In this document: piece after piece, positions 1 through 8,621 of the stretch | Position numbering within the stretch: the stretch's first letter is position 1 | How the letters are laid out: every line of letters begins with the position of its first letter | Assembly: GCA_026418675.1 (NCBI GenBank) | Contig: JAOAAX010000004.1 | Coordinates: forward strand, 6,604-59,295 | Length of the DNA: 52,692 bases | Origin: Chthoniobacterales bacterium | GTDB lineage: Bacteria; Verrucomicrobiota; Verrucomicrobiia; Chthoniobacterales; DYNR01 | Direction: 5' to 3' | The notes under the pieces: generated by a model | Database searches by the model: none | Told to the model about the DNA's origin: nothing | Seen by the model: the letters and a program-made list of their open reading frames with translations, nothing else | Translations under genes and position numbers: made by a program

Positions 1-171
1 GTTCGGGTGTTTCGACTTGAACCGCCGATGCGGTTTGCTTTGGAGCGTAAACACGGAGGCTGTCGTTCCTGGGTTGAGGTTCCGGATTGGGATGGTTGCG
101 CGCTTGTGTCTGTTCTCTCGGATGAGGAACATGAAGTGAGGATGAAAATGCTGCGGGAGATTTTGGAATGA
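1..171 (+). CDS. 3' end of an unidentified gene (partial)
   Basis: An open frame runs in from the left edge without a stop for 56 codons and ends in TGA at 169-171. That stop overlaps the ATG of the next gene (168-170) in the ATGA arrangement typical of translationally coupled genes, which is the main reason to believe it. The visible C-terminus is charged and soluble, ends in a likely helix (EEHEVRMKMLREILE) and shows no membrane segment. I do not recognise the family. Most of the gene lies outside the window, so no function is proposed. Confidence 0.6.
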   Translation, partial: VRVFRLEPPMRFALERKHGGCRSWVEVPDWDGCALVSVLSDEEHEVRMKMLREILE

Positions 172-1106
172 GGGTTTGGACTGGTGTTTGTCGTAGGTGG
201 GTGATTTTGGTTTTTCTCTCGTTTATGGGATGGTTTTGTGTAGGGATGGATGCTTGTGGAGTGGAGGGAGGGCGACTTTTGCCACCTAGAGGGGGGAACG
301 CAGTTGTGGAATTTTCCGCTGAGGAGGGAATTAATGTTTCAGGAGAACTTTCTGCTTTCCGGGGGAAGCGAGGGGAGGGGGGAGAGATTCCCGTTCGACC
401 GCTTTCTGATTCTCAAGCACTTGAAATTGGCCGAAGGATTTGGCAAAACGAATGCGCTGGCACAATTGAAGGGCTGACAGCTTGGAATGAGGGCGAGGGT
501 TTTGCCTCGTTGGGGATAGGGCATTTTATTTGGTATCCGGAGGGGAAGGATGGCCCATTTCGAGAGAGCTTTCCTGAATTTGTGGGTTTTTTGTTGCGGA
601 ATGGGGGTTATGTTCCGGAGTGGGTTGTCAAGGCTCGTGGATGCCCCTGGCCGGATCGGAAGGCTTTTCTAGCGTCGTTCCATCAGAGAAGGATGATTGA
701 GCTTCGGGAATGGCTTGTAGCGACTATTCCGCAACAGGCGCGGTTTCTTGCCAATCGGCTTGTGTTGGCTTTTCCTGTAATGCTTGAAGCAGCGCCGGCT
801 GCTTCCCGGGACAAGATTCGGCGGAATTTTCAACGAGTTGCGAAGGAACCGCTTGGGATGTATGCTTTGATTGATTATGTGAACTTTAAAGGCGAGGGGA
901 CATCACCAACGGAACGTTACAATGGCCAAGGTTGGGGGCTTCTCCAAGTTCTGGAGGAGATGCACGAGGGGCCAGCGTTGCGTGAGTTTTCGTCGGCGGC
1001 GATTCGTGTTCTTGAGAGGCGTGTTCGGAATAGCCCTCCGCAACGGGGGGAGAGTCGTTGGCTTGAGGGATGGCGGAAGCGATGCCGAACCTATTCTCCG
1101 GATTGA
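168..1106 (+). CDS. Secreted conserved protein of unknown function
   Basis: A 312-residue protein. Residues 1-30 look like a signal peptide: Arg at positions 2, 9 and 10, then a hydrophobic stretch of about 15, ending near DACG. Cys30 could be a lipobox cysteine but the fit is poor. After a linker of about 50 residues comes the likely domain, with conserved-looking blocks IWQNECAGT (91-99), SLGIGHFIWYP (114-124), DYVNFKGEGT (236-245) and GQGWGLLQVL (253-262). Such blocks resemble a family of exported hypothetical proteins that I cannot name. The acidic residue in NECAGT and the GIGH block recall lysozyme-like folds, but that is only a guess. It is coupled to the upstream partial gene by a 4-base overlap and followed by a 397-base gap. 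Confidence 0.6.
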   Translation: MRVWTGVCRRWVILVFLSFMGWFCVGMDACGVEGGRLLPPRGGNAVVEFSAEEGINVSGELSAFRGKRGEGGEIPVRPLSDSQALEIGRRIWQNECAGTIEGLTAWNEGEGFASLGIGHFIWYPEGKDGPFRESFPEFVGFLLRNGGYVPEWVVKARGCPWPDRKAFLASFHQRRMIELREWLVATIPQQARFLANRLVLAFPVMLEAAPAASRDKIRRNFQRVAKEPLGMYALIDYVNFKGEGTSPTERYNGQGWGLLQVLEEMHEGPALREFSSAAIRVLERRVRNSPPQRGESRWLEGWRKRCRTYSPD

Positions 1107-1503
1107 AAATGGCCTCGAAGGGGAAAGGATTTCCTTTGCGGGCTGCTTTTAGGGGGGAATAAGTTTGAGGGTATCGTTAAATAGCCGGAATCTTATAGCC
1201 TCAATTAAGGAAATTGAACAAGTGGCCTTGCGAAGATTGGAATTGAATGAGGGAGTGGGTGTGAATGGTGGGGGTTGAGGCCTGATTCGAGTAGATTCGA
1301 GCAGATTCGAGCAAAAGCCGGCTGCTAATTAAACGGAATGATTTTTTTGAAGCTATGCTTAAATGTGGGGAGGGAGGGGATAAGCGGTAAGTTTACTCAA
1401 AATTGTATAAATTTTTTGGAAAAGTTGCTTGCAAATGGAAACTTATCGAGGGGGCTTAAATATAATTTTCCACCTCTGGAGAGTGAAAGGGCTTTGAAGA
1501 AAG
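1107..1503. other. Gene-free gap with a short tandem repeat
   Basis: This 397-base stretch lies between the tails of two convergent genes. I see no convincing gene in it. A 90-codon open frame starting at 1338 runs into the antisense of the chemoreceptor and has no recognisable features. The gap contains a threefold 10-base repeat at 1284-1313 and, at its right edge, a 12-base palindrome (aaagctagcttt, 1500-1511) over the stop codon of the minus-strand chemoreceptor. No classical hairpin followed by a T-run was found. Confidence 0.5.
1284..1313. repeat. Three tandem copies of a 10-base unit
   Basis: The unit GATTCGAG(T/C)A occurs three times head to tail with one mismatch, in the non-coding gap. 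No palindromic arms surround it. It could be a slippage product or a protein-binding array; nothing distinguishes these. Confidence 0.7.
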
Positions 1504-2529
1504 CTAGCTTTTTGAAGTTAGGAGGAGTTTTCTCTTTTGTTGTGAATCCAATTTGTGCTGAGAGAGATCTAAATTCTGGAGTTTTTCCACCAAGGACCTT
1601 AGGTTGTTAGCGATAGCATTTGAGGATTGTTCAACGTTTTGAACACTTGTAATATTTTCTTTAATTTCTCCAATGATTTCGTTGATGATTTTGTTGATGG
1701 TAGAAGTTTCCGATTGAGCAGCTGTCACGATATCCATGATGCTGCGAGTTGCTGAAGCAGTGCTTTCAGCGAGTTTCCGGACTTCTTCAGCTACGACGGC
1801 GAAGCCTTTTCCTGCTTCTCCGGCGCGTGCTGCTTCGACAGCGGCGTTGAGAGCCAATAAGTTAGTTTGTGTAGCGACGGAGCGAATGGTTTTTGCGACT
1901 TCTGAAATACCCCCTACAACGGAAACTAGCTTTTCGGCCTGTTGGCGGGAGGATTCGAGTTTGTTACTGAGGGAAGAGAATCGTTCGATTAAACTGTGAG
2001 TTGCTTTTGCGCCGTGTTTAGTTTCGTCGCCAGCGTGTTGAGCGACGTTGAGGGCTTCGTCTAATGCGACTTTTCTTGCTTCTTCTTGATGGGCTTCTGT
2101 AGTAATATCGCGGGCAACTTTAACAACGAAGATGACATTACCGTTTTCGTCAAGGATAGGAGCGTAGCTTGCTTCGATCCAAATTGTTGAGCCGTTGCGG
2201 TGCTTGCGTTGGAATTTGCCAACGAAGGCTTCACCTTGGGCGAGGCGTTGCCAGAAGGTTTTGTATTGCGGGGATTGGACCAGATCGGAATGGCAGAAGA
2301 TTCTATGGTGTTTGCCTTGGATTTCTTCTAATTTATAACCGACGGCATTGCAGAAGTTTTGGTTTGCCCAGATGATAGTGCCATCGGGGTGGAATTGGAT
2401 GACAGCCATAGCGCGATCAAGCGCTTGGAATACTGCTTTGTAGAAACCTAACTGTTCTCTTAAATTTTGGAGTTCTTGGTGAAGAGAATGAAAGAAGATG
2501 GAACTGCAAAATTCAGAAATTTTTTTCAT
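1504..2529 (-). CDS. Soluble PAS-domain methyl-accepting chemotaxis protein
   Basis: A 341-residue chemoreceptor with no membrane segment, so probably cytoplasmic. Residues 30-142 form a PAS domain ([14 protein letters not shown], then [17 protein letters not shown] and the exit motif VARDIT), a sensor fold that often binds flavin, haem or a small ligand. Residues 205-265 hold the conserved hairpin tip of the signalling domain ([22 protein letters not shown] and AEEVRKLAE), which contacts CheA and CheW. The helical bundle is short, and the Gln/Glu sites for methylation are not obvious. The gene stands alone: its promoter faces away from xylA, and no che genes are nearby. The absence of TM segments and the single PAS make it resemble Aer-like energy sensors, but the ligand is unknown. 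Confidence 0.9.
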   Translation of the reverse strand: MKKISEFCSSIFFHSLHQELQNLREQLGFYKAVFQALDRAMAVIQFHPDGTIIWANQNFCNAVGYKLEEIQGKHHRIFCHSDLVQSPQYKTFWQRLAQGEAFVGKFQRKHRNGSTIWIEASYAPILDENGNVIFVVKVARDITTEAHQEEARKVALDEALNVAQHAGDETKHGAKATHSLIERFSSLSNKLESSRQQAEKLVSVVGGISEVAKTIRSVATQTNLLALNAAVEAARAGEAGKGFAVVAEEVRKLAESTASATRSIMDIVTAAQSETSTINKIINEIIGEIKENITSVQNVEQSSNAIANNLRSLVEKLQNLDLSQHKLDSQQKRKLLLTSKS

Positions 2530-2544
2530 AGGAAAGTTTTTTGG

Positions 2545-2573
2545 TTAATAGTTGTTTGAAAGACATATGTCAA
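2545..2573 (-). promoter_or_regulatory. Sigma-70-type promoter of the PAS chemoreceptor
   Basis: Read on the minus strand there is TTGACA (2568-2573), a spacer of exactly 17 bases and TATTAA (2545-2550). The start codon at 2529-2527 lies only about 15 bases beyond the -10 box, so the leader would be roughly 10 bases or fewer. This agrees with the absence of a Shine-Dalgarno sequence in front of this gene. Confidence 0.6.
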
Positions 2574-2684
2574 TAGGAAAATGATTATTTGTTAACAAAA
2601 CACAGGGATGTAAGAATTTGTATTTTTTGCTTTACCTTGTTATGGGAATAAAAGAGAAAGGAAGCTGAACAAAGCCTAAGGACT

Positions 2685-3992
2685 ATGAACCCATTCCGCA
2701 CTCTACCGAAGGTTCGCTATGAGGGACCCGATACGAAAAATGATCTAGCGTTTCGCTACTACAATCCTGACGAGCTCGTTGAGGGGAAGCCGATGCGAGA
2801 ACATTTGCGGTTTTCGGCGGCATTTTGGCACTGCATGAGAAACACTTTAAGTGATCCCTTTGGAGTCGGGACAGCATTTATGCCATGGGATGATGAATCG
2901 AATACGTTGGATAATGCGATTCGGCGAGCGGAGGTATTTTTTGATTTTTTGGATTTGTTAGGGATCGAATATTACTGTTTCCACGATCGGGACGTTGCCC
3001 CTGAAGGGACGACGGTGAGTGAATCAATTGAAAATTTGGAGACGGTAGTTAAGGCGTTGCAGCGGCTTCAGAATGATAGGGGGAAGAAATTGCTGTGGGG
3101 GACAGCGTGTCTTTTTTCGCATCCGCGGTATGCGCAGGGAGCTGCGACATCTCCAAATGCTAACGTTTTTACGTATGCGGCCAGTCAGGTTAAGAATGCG
3201 ATAGACGCGACGCAAGCGTTGGGAGGACAAGGGTATGTTTTCTGGGGGGGACGCGAGGGATACACAACCCTGCTCAATACGAATATGAAGCGTGAGCTTG
3301 ATCACTTGGGAAGGTTTTTGCACTTAGCTGTGGAATATAAGAAATTGATTGGTTTCGAGGGACAGTTTTTTATAGAACCCAAGCCGAAGGAACCGACGAC
3401 CCATCAGTATGACTCAGATGCGGCAGCCTGTTTGAACTTTTTGAGGGAATATGGCTTGTTTGATGATTTTGAGCTGAATATCGAAACCAACCATGCGCAG
3501 TTGGCAGGACATACGATGTGGCATGAGTTGCAAGTAGCTGCAAATGCTGGGAAATTGGGTTCGATTGATGCGAACCAGGGGAATCCCTATTTGGGATGGG
3601 ATACGGATGAATTTCCGACGGATCTTCCAATGGCGACACAAATAATGTTGACAGTGCTGGGCATGGGAGGATTTCGGAAGGGTGGACTGAATTTTGATGC
3701 GAAGCGACGTCGTGATTCTTACGAGCCGCTTGATTTGGTCTATGGGCACATAGCCGGGATGGATACCTTTGCACGCGCTTTGAAGATAGCTGCGAAGATC
3801 CGAAAAGATGGGACATTAGAGAAGATGGTTCGGCAGCGGTATTCTTCATGGGATGTCGGGATTGGGGCTGAAATTGAAGCGGGGAAGGTGACATTGAAGG
3901 AACTCGATGCCTATGCCCGGAGGTGCCCTGAGCCGGAGTTGCCTTCCGCACGGCAGGAGATGTTCGAAGTAATCTGGAGTCGGTATTTTTAA
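2685..3992 (+). CDS. xylA: Xylose isomerase, class II
   Basis: Converts D-xylose to D-xylulose with two divalent metal ions, the first step of the isomerase route of xylose use, in the cytoplasm. The 435-residue length and N-terminal extension fit class II enzymes. Catalytic His100 and Asp103 sit in the CFHDRD motif. Metal ligands are visible as Glu231 ([10 protein letters not shown]), Glu267 and His270 (IETNH), Asp295 (IDAN), and Asp305/Asp307 in [10 protein letters not shown]. The ATG is the first codon of the conserved region, and identity appears intact to the C-terminal SRYF. xylB follows about 120 bases downstream on the same strand, but a strong hairpin lies between them, so most transcripts probably end after xylA. 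Confidence 0.97.
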   Translation: MNPFRTLPKVRYEGPDTKNDLAFRYYNPDELVEGKPMREHLRFSAAFWHCMRNTLSDPFGVGTAFMPWDDESNTLDNAIRRAEVFFDFLDLLGIEYYCFHDRDVAPEGTTVSESIENLETVVKALQRLQNDRGKKLLWGTACLFSHPRYAQGAATSPNANVFTYAASQVKNAIDATQALGGQGYVFWGGREGYTTLLNTNMKRELDHLGRFLHLAVEYKKLIGFEGQFFIEPKPKEPTTHQYDSDAAACLNFLREYGLFDDFELNIETNHAQLAGHTMWHELQVAANAGKLGSIDANQGNPYLGWDTDEFPTDLPMATQIMLTVLGMGGFRKGGLNFDAKRRRDSYEPLDLVYGHIAGMDTFARALKIAAKIRKDGTLEKMVRQRYSSWDVGIGAEIEAGKVTLKELDAYARRCPEPELPSARQEMFEVIWSRYF

Positions 3993-4014
3993 GCTGACAG
4001 CTTTTCGGATGAAG

Positions 4015-4047
4015 GAGGCGCAGGGAAAAAGACCTGCGCCTCTTTTT
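4015..4047 (+). terminator. Rho-independent terminator after xylA
   Basis: A perfect 10-base-pair GC-rich stem (GAGGCGCAGG at 4015-4024 with CCTGCGCCTC at 4033-4042), an 8-base loop and a T-run at 4043-4047. It begins 22 bases after the xylA stop and precedes xylB. Confidence 0.9.
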
Positions 4048-4109
4048 GTTGAAAGAAAAACTTTTTAGATTTAGGGATAAGAAATCAGAGAGAAAGAACT
4101 TGAGAGAAT

Positions 4110-5720
4110 ATGGCAGCGGAACTTTGTTTAGGGCTTGATATATCTACGCAGAGTTTAACTGGACTTGTGATTGATGCGCAGGAGGCGGAGATTGTAGCGC
4201 TTGAATCGGTGAACTACGGACGAGAATTGCCGGAATACGGGGCGCCGAATGGGTTTATTCGGGATTTTGAAGAGGGAGTGGTTGGGACTGTAGGCGCACG
4301 GCCGGAGATGTGGTTAGATGCGTTGGAGGTTTGTTTAGCGCGGTTAGGGAGGAAGGTTAATTTGAGGAATGTCCGGGCGATCAGTGGTTCTGGGCAGCAG
4401 CATGGGAGTGTTTATCTGAGCAAGAGCTATGGGCGGCAGCTTCGGTGGCTTGATCCGGGGAAGTCGTTAAGGATTCAGTTGAAGTCGTGTTTTACGCGTG
4501 AAGTTTCTCCAATTTGGATGGATACCTCTACAAGTGAGGAGTGTAGGGAGATTGGGGAGGTGATGGGAGGGGCGGGGGAGGTATGTCGGCGAAGTGGATC
4601 CGTGCCGATTGAGCGATTTACCGGACCGCAAATTCGGAGATTTTTCAAGAGATGGCGTGCAGCGTATGAGCGGACGGAGCATATCGGATTGGTAAGTTCG
4701 TTTATGGCCGGAGTTTTGGCTGGGAGGATTGCACCCGTGGACCGCGGGGATGGTGCAGGGATGAATTTGATGGATATTGGGAGATGGGAGTGGGATTTGC
4801 AGCTTTTGGAGGCGACTGCGCCTGAGCTTCTTCGACGTTTGCCGCGGATTGATAAGAGGAATGGTGTGATTGGGAGAATAGCTGAGTATTTTGTCCAGAG
4901 ATTTGGCTTTCGTCCTGATACGAGAGTGGTGACTTTTACTGGGGATAACCCAGCGAGTTTAGTTGGCATGGGTGCGACGGAACCGGGGAAGGTGGTTATC
5001 AGTCTTGGGACGTCGGACACTTTTTTTGCGGCGATGGAACGGCCGCATACTGATCCTGATGGTTTTGGACATGTTTTTGGGAACCCAGGTGGGGAGTGGA
5101 TGACGTTGCAGTGCTTTGTAAATGGTTCACTGGCACGGGAGCGGGTTCGTGATAGATGTGGATGGGGTTGGATGGAATTTAATGATGCGATATTAAAGGA
5201 GACGAAGCCGGGTAATGGTGGGAATGTGATGTTGCCGTTTTTTCAGCCGGAGATTTCGCCGAAGTTGAATTTGAGTGAGCCAGTGTTGGATGGGAGTGCG
5301 GAATTTATGGGATGGAAGGACAAGGCAGGTTTAGTTCGGGCATGTGTTGAGGGTCAATTTGTGAATATGAGGATGAGAGTGAAATGGATGAATTTATCTG
5401 CAAGGGAGATCTTATTGACGGGTGGTGCATCGCGGAGCGACGGGATTGCACAAGTTGTGGCAGATGTTTTTCAGGCGAAGGTTCGTCGGCTCTCGGTTTC
5501 GGATTCTGCTGCGTTGGGTGCTGCGATGCTAGCGGCGAGTGGTGGGTTGGGGAAACCTCTTGCAGAGCTTCAAGCTAAACTTTCGAAGCCAGAGGGTGGG
5601 GCGGTTGAGCCGAATGCCGCAGCTGCCGGAGTTTATGAGGAGATCGAAGCGAAATTGCAAGGGCTGCTGGAGCGGGTTTGTGGGAAGTCCGGACAGCTTC
5701 TATCAGGACCTTTGAGTTGA
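4110..5720 (+). CDS. xylB: Xylulokinase (FGGY carbohydrate kinase)
   Basis: Phosphorylates D-xylulose to xylulose 5-phosphate, feeding the pentose phosphate pathway. The 536 residues show the FGGY layout: an N-terminal phosphate motif LGLDISTQS (8-15), SGSGQQHGS (92-100), the catalytic region TGDNPASLVG with Asp279 as likely base, and the ATP-binding block SLGTSDT (298-304); the C-terminal motif LTGGASRSDG is also visible. The length and the 'SGSGQQHG' wording are closer to the longer eukaryote-like xylulokinases than to the E. coli enzyme of about 480 residues. Position directly after xylA supports the substrate. The start is the ATG at 4110; a weak purine-rich stretch (gagagaa) precedes it. 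Because of the terminator upstream it may have its own promoter. Confidence 0.93.
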   Translation: MAAELCLGLDISTQSLTGLVIDAQEAEIVALESVNYGRELPEYGAPNGFIRDFEEGVVGTVGARPEMWLDALEVCLARLGRKVNLRNVRAISGSGQQHGSVYLSKSYGRQLRWLDPGKSLRIQLKSCFTREVSPIWMDTSTSEECREIGEVMGGAGEVCRRSGSVPIERFTGPQIRRFFKRWRAAYERTEHIGLVSSFMAGVLAGRIAPVDRGDGAGMNLMDIGRWEWDLQLLEATAPELLRRLPRIDKRNGVIGRIAEYFVQRFGFRPDTRVVTFTGDNPASLVGMGATEPGKVVISLGTSDTFFAAMERPHTDPDGFGHVFGNPGGEWMTLQCFVNGSLARERVRDRCGWGWMEFNDAILKETKPGNGGNVMLPFFQPEISPKLNLSEPVLDGSAEFMGWKDKAGLVRACVEGQFVNMRMRVKWMNLSAREILLTGGASRSDGIAQVVADVFQAKVRRLSVSDSAALGAAMLAASGGLGKPLAELQAKLSKPEGGAVEPNAAAAGVYEEIEAKLQGLLERVCGKSGQLLSGPLS

Positions 5721-5886
5721 TGGCTGATGGGGATTTGAGGAAGAGGAAGTGTTTGTTTGAGGAAGATGATATTTTGATTTGGTGGCTTAGGGATTTGGCA
5801 GGCAGGATGTGATTTTCAAAACCGGGTGTAAGGTTGTAAGGTTTAAATTAAGACAAGATGACAATTTAGATAAAATGACAGGGGAG

Positions 5887-6594
5887 TTATAAATTTGGGG
5901 TTATGCCTTTAAATTCCCTGATGATTCCTTTAGCGATAGCTTCTGCGATGCGCTGTCGTATGGCTGGGGATTGGATAGCGGAGTTGTCGAGGGGATTAGA
6001 AAGGAAGCCGAGTTCGAGGAGGACAGCGGGACGTGTATTGTTACGGAGGACGTAAAAGTTAGCTTTTTTGATTTGGCGGTTGAGGGTTGGGTAGGCTTGG
6101 AGGAGTTGTTGTTGGAGGTGGGCGGCGAGTCTATAGGATCGAGGGGAGAGGTAATAAGTTTCGATGCCGCGAGCTTTTTTGCGACGGGCCCAGTTATAAT
6201 GGATGCTGACGAAGATTGCGTTGCGTTTTTTGTTTGAGATGGCGACGCGTTGTTCGAGAGGGATGAATTTGTCGGAGGAGCGTGTGAGGATGACATTAAA
6301 GCCGGCGGCCTGGAGGTAAGGTTTGGTGCGGAGGGCGGTATCGAGGGTGAGGTTTTTTTCGTTTTGGCCGAAGATGGGTCTTGCGCCGCGGTCATGGCCT
6401 CCGTGGCCTGGGTCGAGAATGACGGTATTGAAGAAGCCCGCGCCTGGGCCGTAATCTTTGATGGCGCAACCAGCGAGGGAGAAGGAAAGGAGCAAGAAGA
6501 GGAAGAAGGAGCGGAGGTTGAATATGGATGGGGAAGTTGAGGAGAGGGTGCTCAAGGTGTGAATTTTGTAATAGGGAGGCGGTGGGGGAGGCAA
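5887..6594 (-). CDS. Lipoprotein N-acetylmuramoyl-L-alanine amidase (Amidase_3)
   Basis: Zinc amidase that cleaves the bond between N-acetylmuramate and the L-alanine of the stem peptide, acting on peptidoglycan in cell separation or turnover. The catalytic domain spans about residues 56-228 of 235. Zinc ligands are His64 (DPGHGGHDRGA), Glu79 (NEKN) and His132 (SIHYN), with catalytic Glu194 in LLELGFLSN. A lipobox LAGC puts the lipidated cysteine at position 43, so it should be membrane-anchored in the periplasm. The N-terminal tract MPPPPPPYY before the signal is unusually long and proline-rich, and the true start may lie further in. Convergent with xylB. A second, larger amidase of this family is at 10152. 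Confidence 0.9.
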   Translation of the reverse strand: MPPPPPPYYKIHTLSTLSSTSPSIFNLRSFFLFLLLSFSLAGCAIKDYGPGAGFFNTVILDPGHGGHDRGARPIFGQNEKNLTLDTALRTKPYLQAAGFNVILTRSSDKFIPLEQRVAISNKKRNAIFVSIHYNWARRKKARGIETYYLSPRSYRLAAHLQQQLLQAYPTLNRQIKKANFYVLRNNTRPAVLLELGFLSNPLDNSAIQSPAIRQRIAEAIAKGIIREFKGITPNL

Positions 6595-6655
6595 TGGTTT
6601 TGAAGTTTTTTATCACTTGTCGTGAAAGTGGCTTATGGGTAAATGGTGGGGTGTG

Positions 6656-7030
6656 ATGCTCGAGGAATACTTGCCTGCTTTGGTTCATGTTGTGGTGGGG
6701 ATTGGTTTTGCTGTGGTTGCTTTGTTGACGAATTTTTTGCTGGGGCGAGCTGGGGCGAGGAGCAAAGCGAAGGATACACCATATGAATGCGGGATGTTGC
6801 CTGCGATTGAGGAGCAGCCGCGGTTTAGTGTGAAGTTTTACCTTGTAGCGATGTTGTTTATCTTATTCGATATAGAAGTCGTATTTATGTATCCGTGGGC
6901 TGTGGTTTTTCGGGAATATTTGGAGCGGGAAGGGGTGTTGATTTTTTGGAGTATGATGGGGTTTATTGGGATATTGTTAGTGGCATTTCTGTATGCCCTA
7001 CGGAAGGGTGCGATGGAATGGAGCCGTTGA
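6656..7030 (+). CDS. nuoA: NADH-quinone oxidoreductase subunit A
   Basis: Small membrane subunit of complex I (also called NdhC), lying next to the quinone channel. Three membrane helices are visible, as are the family signatures YECGM and RFSVKFYLVAMLFILFDIEVVF followed by YPWA. The ATG at 6656 is preferred over the in-frame ATG at 6635 because it is preceded by a G-rich segment (ggtggggtgtg) and gives the usual 124-residue length starting MLEEYLP. It is odd that nuoB does not follow; the next gene is an unrelated Dabb protein, so complex I genes must be split or the rest lies elsewhere in the genome. Confidence 0.93.
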   Translation: MLEEYLPALVHVVVGIGFAVVALLTNFLLGRAGARSKAKDTPYECGMLPAIEEQPRFSVKFYLVAMLFILFDIEVVFMYPWAVVFREYLEREGVLIFWSMMGFIGILLVAFLYALRKGAMEWSR

Positions 7031-7063
7031 GGATACGGAGATGCGGGAGAGTGTGGCTCCGCG

Positions 7064-7381
7064 ATGATCTACCATTTGGTTTTGTGCAAATTGGCTGATG
7101 GGGTGGATGAGGGGCGACTGGAGTGGATGCAGCGGCAGACACGGTTGATGCTTTTGAAGATACCGGAGGTGCTGTCTGTGCGGAGTGGACGGAATTTGGA
7201 AGATAACGCGGAATGGCCGTTTTTTTTTGCTGCGGAGTTTTATTCGACGGATCAGCTTGCGTCGTATGCGGAACATCCGGTGCATGTGCAGTTTTTGGAG
7301 GAAGTAATAAAGCCATATACAAAGGAATGGACTATACTGGACTTTGAAATGGAGCCAGGGAAGGATCGGCGATTGTCGTGA
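7064..7381 (+). CDS. Dabb (stress-responsive alpha/beta barrel) domain protein
   Basis: A 105-residue ferredoxin-like single-domain protein of the Dabb family. It opens with the typical first strand MIYHLVLCKLADGVDE and contains the pattern of small dimeric alpha/beta barrels, with SVRSGRNLE in the middle, FYSTDQLASYAEHPVHVQF and a C-terminal VIKPYTKEWTILDFE. Bacterial members often have no known reaction; some relatives are aromatic cyclases or stress-induced plant proteins. It follows nuoA by 33 bases on the same strand and is probably cotranscribed, but I see no functional link. Cytoplasmic, no signal peptide. Confidence 0.85.
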   Translation: MIYHLVLCKLADGVDEGRLEWMQRQTRLMLLKIPEVLSVRSGRNLEDNAEWPFFFAAEFYSTDQLASYAEHPVHVQFLEEVIKPYTKEWTILDFEMEPGKDRRLS

Positions 7382-7448
7382 GGTGGAGGTGTGTGTTTTT
7401 GAGGTTGGAAGAGAATTTAAATTGGTCTAGAGAGTGGAGATGGTGAGT

Positions 7449-8588
7449 ATGAATAATGAGGAGAGGTGCGAGAATATGGAAGGGGAGGGCCGAGCTGCGA
7501 ATAGAGGGGGTTCGGAATGGGATCGGGTGGACCGGATTTTGTATGTTTGGATACCTGCGACGGTGTTGGTTTTTCTTTTGGGTGTGGTTCCCTATGCGAC
7601 GGGATATGGTTTTGCGCGGCTAAGTTTGGCGCATTTGATGGAGTATCTTTGGCGTTCGCCGGATTGGGAGCACTGTGCGTTTGTGCCGTTAGCGGTTGCG
7701 CTTATCGTGTATGAGCTGAGGGATCGTTTGCAGGGGTTAGAGGTAAAGCCGGCGTGGATTGGATGGCCGGTTTTTGGGGTTGGGCTTTTATTATATTGGG
7801 CTGGGGAGAGGGTGGACAATCATTACATAGGATATGCCGCGATGCAGATACTTGTGTGTGCATGGATTTTGTTGGGGTTTGGGTGGAAGTATTTTCTGGC
7901 TTTGCTTTTTCCGTGGTTATTTTTGTTTTTTCTGTGGCCGTTAATTTTTTTGGAGACGTATTTAGCGTTTCCGTTGCGGCTGGTGATGTCAGAGGTGAGT
8001 GTTCAAGTGCTGAATTGGATTGGGATAGATGCGATGAAGGTTGGGACGGCGATTGTTTCTGCGCCGGATGAAATTGCAGGGTTGAAGGCTGGGGAGAGGT
8101 TTTCGGTGGATGTAGCGGATCCTTGTAGTGGGATTCGATCGTTGTTTGCGTTGATGATGGTTTCGGCGTTGTATGGTTTTTTTACCTTTCGAGAGTGGTG
8201 GAAGCATTTGTTGATTTTTCTGAGTTCGATTCCTCTGGCGATAGCCGGGAATCTGTTTCGGATTTTGTTACTGACAGTTGGGACGTTGGTATTTGGGACG
8301 GAGTTTGCGATTGGAAAGGGGATTGATGAGCCCTCAGCTTATCATATGATTGCAGGTTTTTTTGTTTTTATGGTTGCGATTGGTGGGATGTTGATAATTG
8401 GCTGGGCAATGAACTTTTCGTGGGTGGAATTTTTTAGAGGATTGATGAGGATGAAGAAGAGTGGTGCGGGTTTGTCTTTAGATGATGGATTGAATCGAGA
8501 TAATGCAGGGGAGGATGTGGGCAAATCCTTAGAAGGGGGAAAAAGGAAGGAAAAAATGACACGTAGAGGGGAGAAGGATAGTTATTGA
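7449..8588 (+). CDS. Exosortase (EpsH/Xrt family membrane transpeptidase)
   Basis: Integral membrane cysteine protease thought to cut PEP-CTERM-type sorting signals and pass the protein on to the surface. Of the 379 residues (counting from this start), about eight hydrophobic segments are visible. Catalytic residues are at the expected places: Cys in DPCSGIRSL (codon near 8124), Arg in GNLFRILLL and His in AYHMIAGFF. Start at the ATG at 7449 is chosen because GGAG at 7436-7439 is well spaced from it; GTG at 7434 and ATG at 7440 are alternatives. The C-terminal tail of about 50 residues is charged and probably cytoplasmic. The EpsI-like gene follows at once. No PEP-CTERM substrate is encoded in this window. 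Confidence 0.92.
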   Translation: MNNEERCENMEGEGRAANRGGSEWDRVDRILYVWIPATVLVFLLGVVPYATGYGFARLSLAHLMEYLWRSPDWEHCAFVPLAVALIVYELRDRLQGLEVKPAWIGWPVFGVGLLLYWAGERVDNHYIGYAAMQILVCAWILLGFGWKYFLALLFPWLFLFFLWPLIFLETYLAFPLRLVMSEVSVQVLNWIGIDAMKVGTAIVSAPDEIAGLKAGERFSVDVADPCSGIRSLFALMMVSALYGFFTFREWWKHLLIFLSSIPLAIAGNLFRILLLTVGTLVFGTEFAIGKGIDEPSAYHMIAGFFVFMVAIGGMLIIGWAMNFSWVEFFRGLMRMKKSGAGLSLDDGLNRDNAGEDVGKSLEGGKRKEKMTRRGEKDSY

Positions 8589-8621
8589 GAGTAAATTATA
8601 TTATTGGGAGGATTTTGTTTT

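Noticed and set aside
1284-1313. CRISPR or origin-type repeat array
   Set aside because: Units are 10 bases, directly adjacent without spacers, and only three in number.
1338-1610. A 90-codon plus-strand gene
   Set aside because: It begins in the gap and runs into the antisense of the chemoreceptor; no homology features, no ribosome binding site.
3370-3951. Long minus-strand open frames (193 and 111 codons) inside xylA
   Set aside because: The plus-strand frame is a fully conserved xylose isomerase. The shadow frames are low-complexity.
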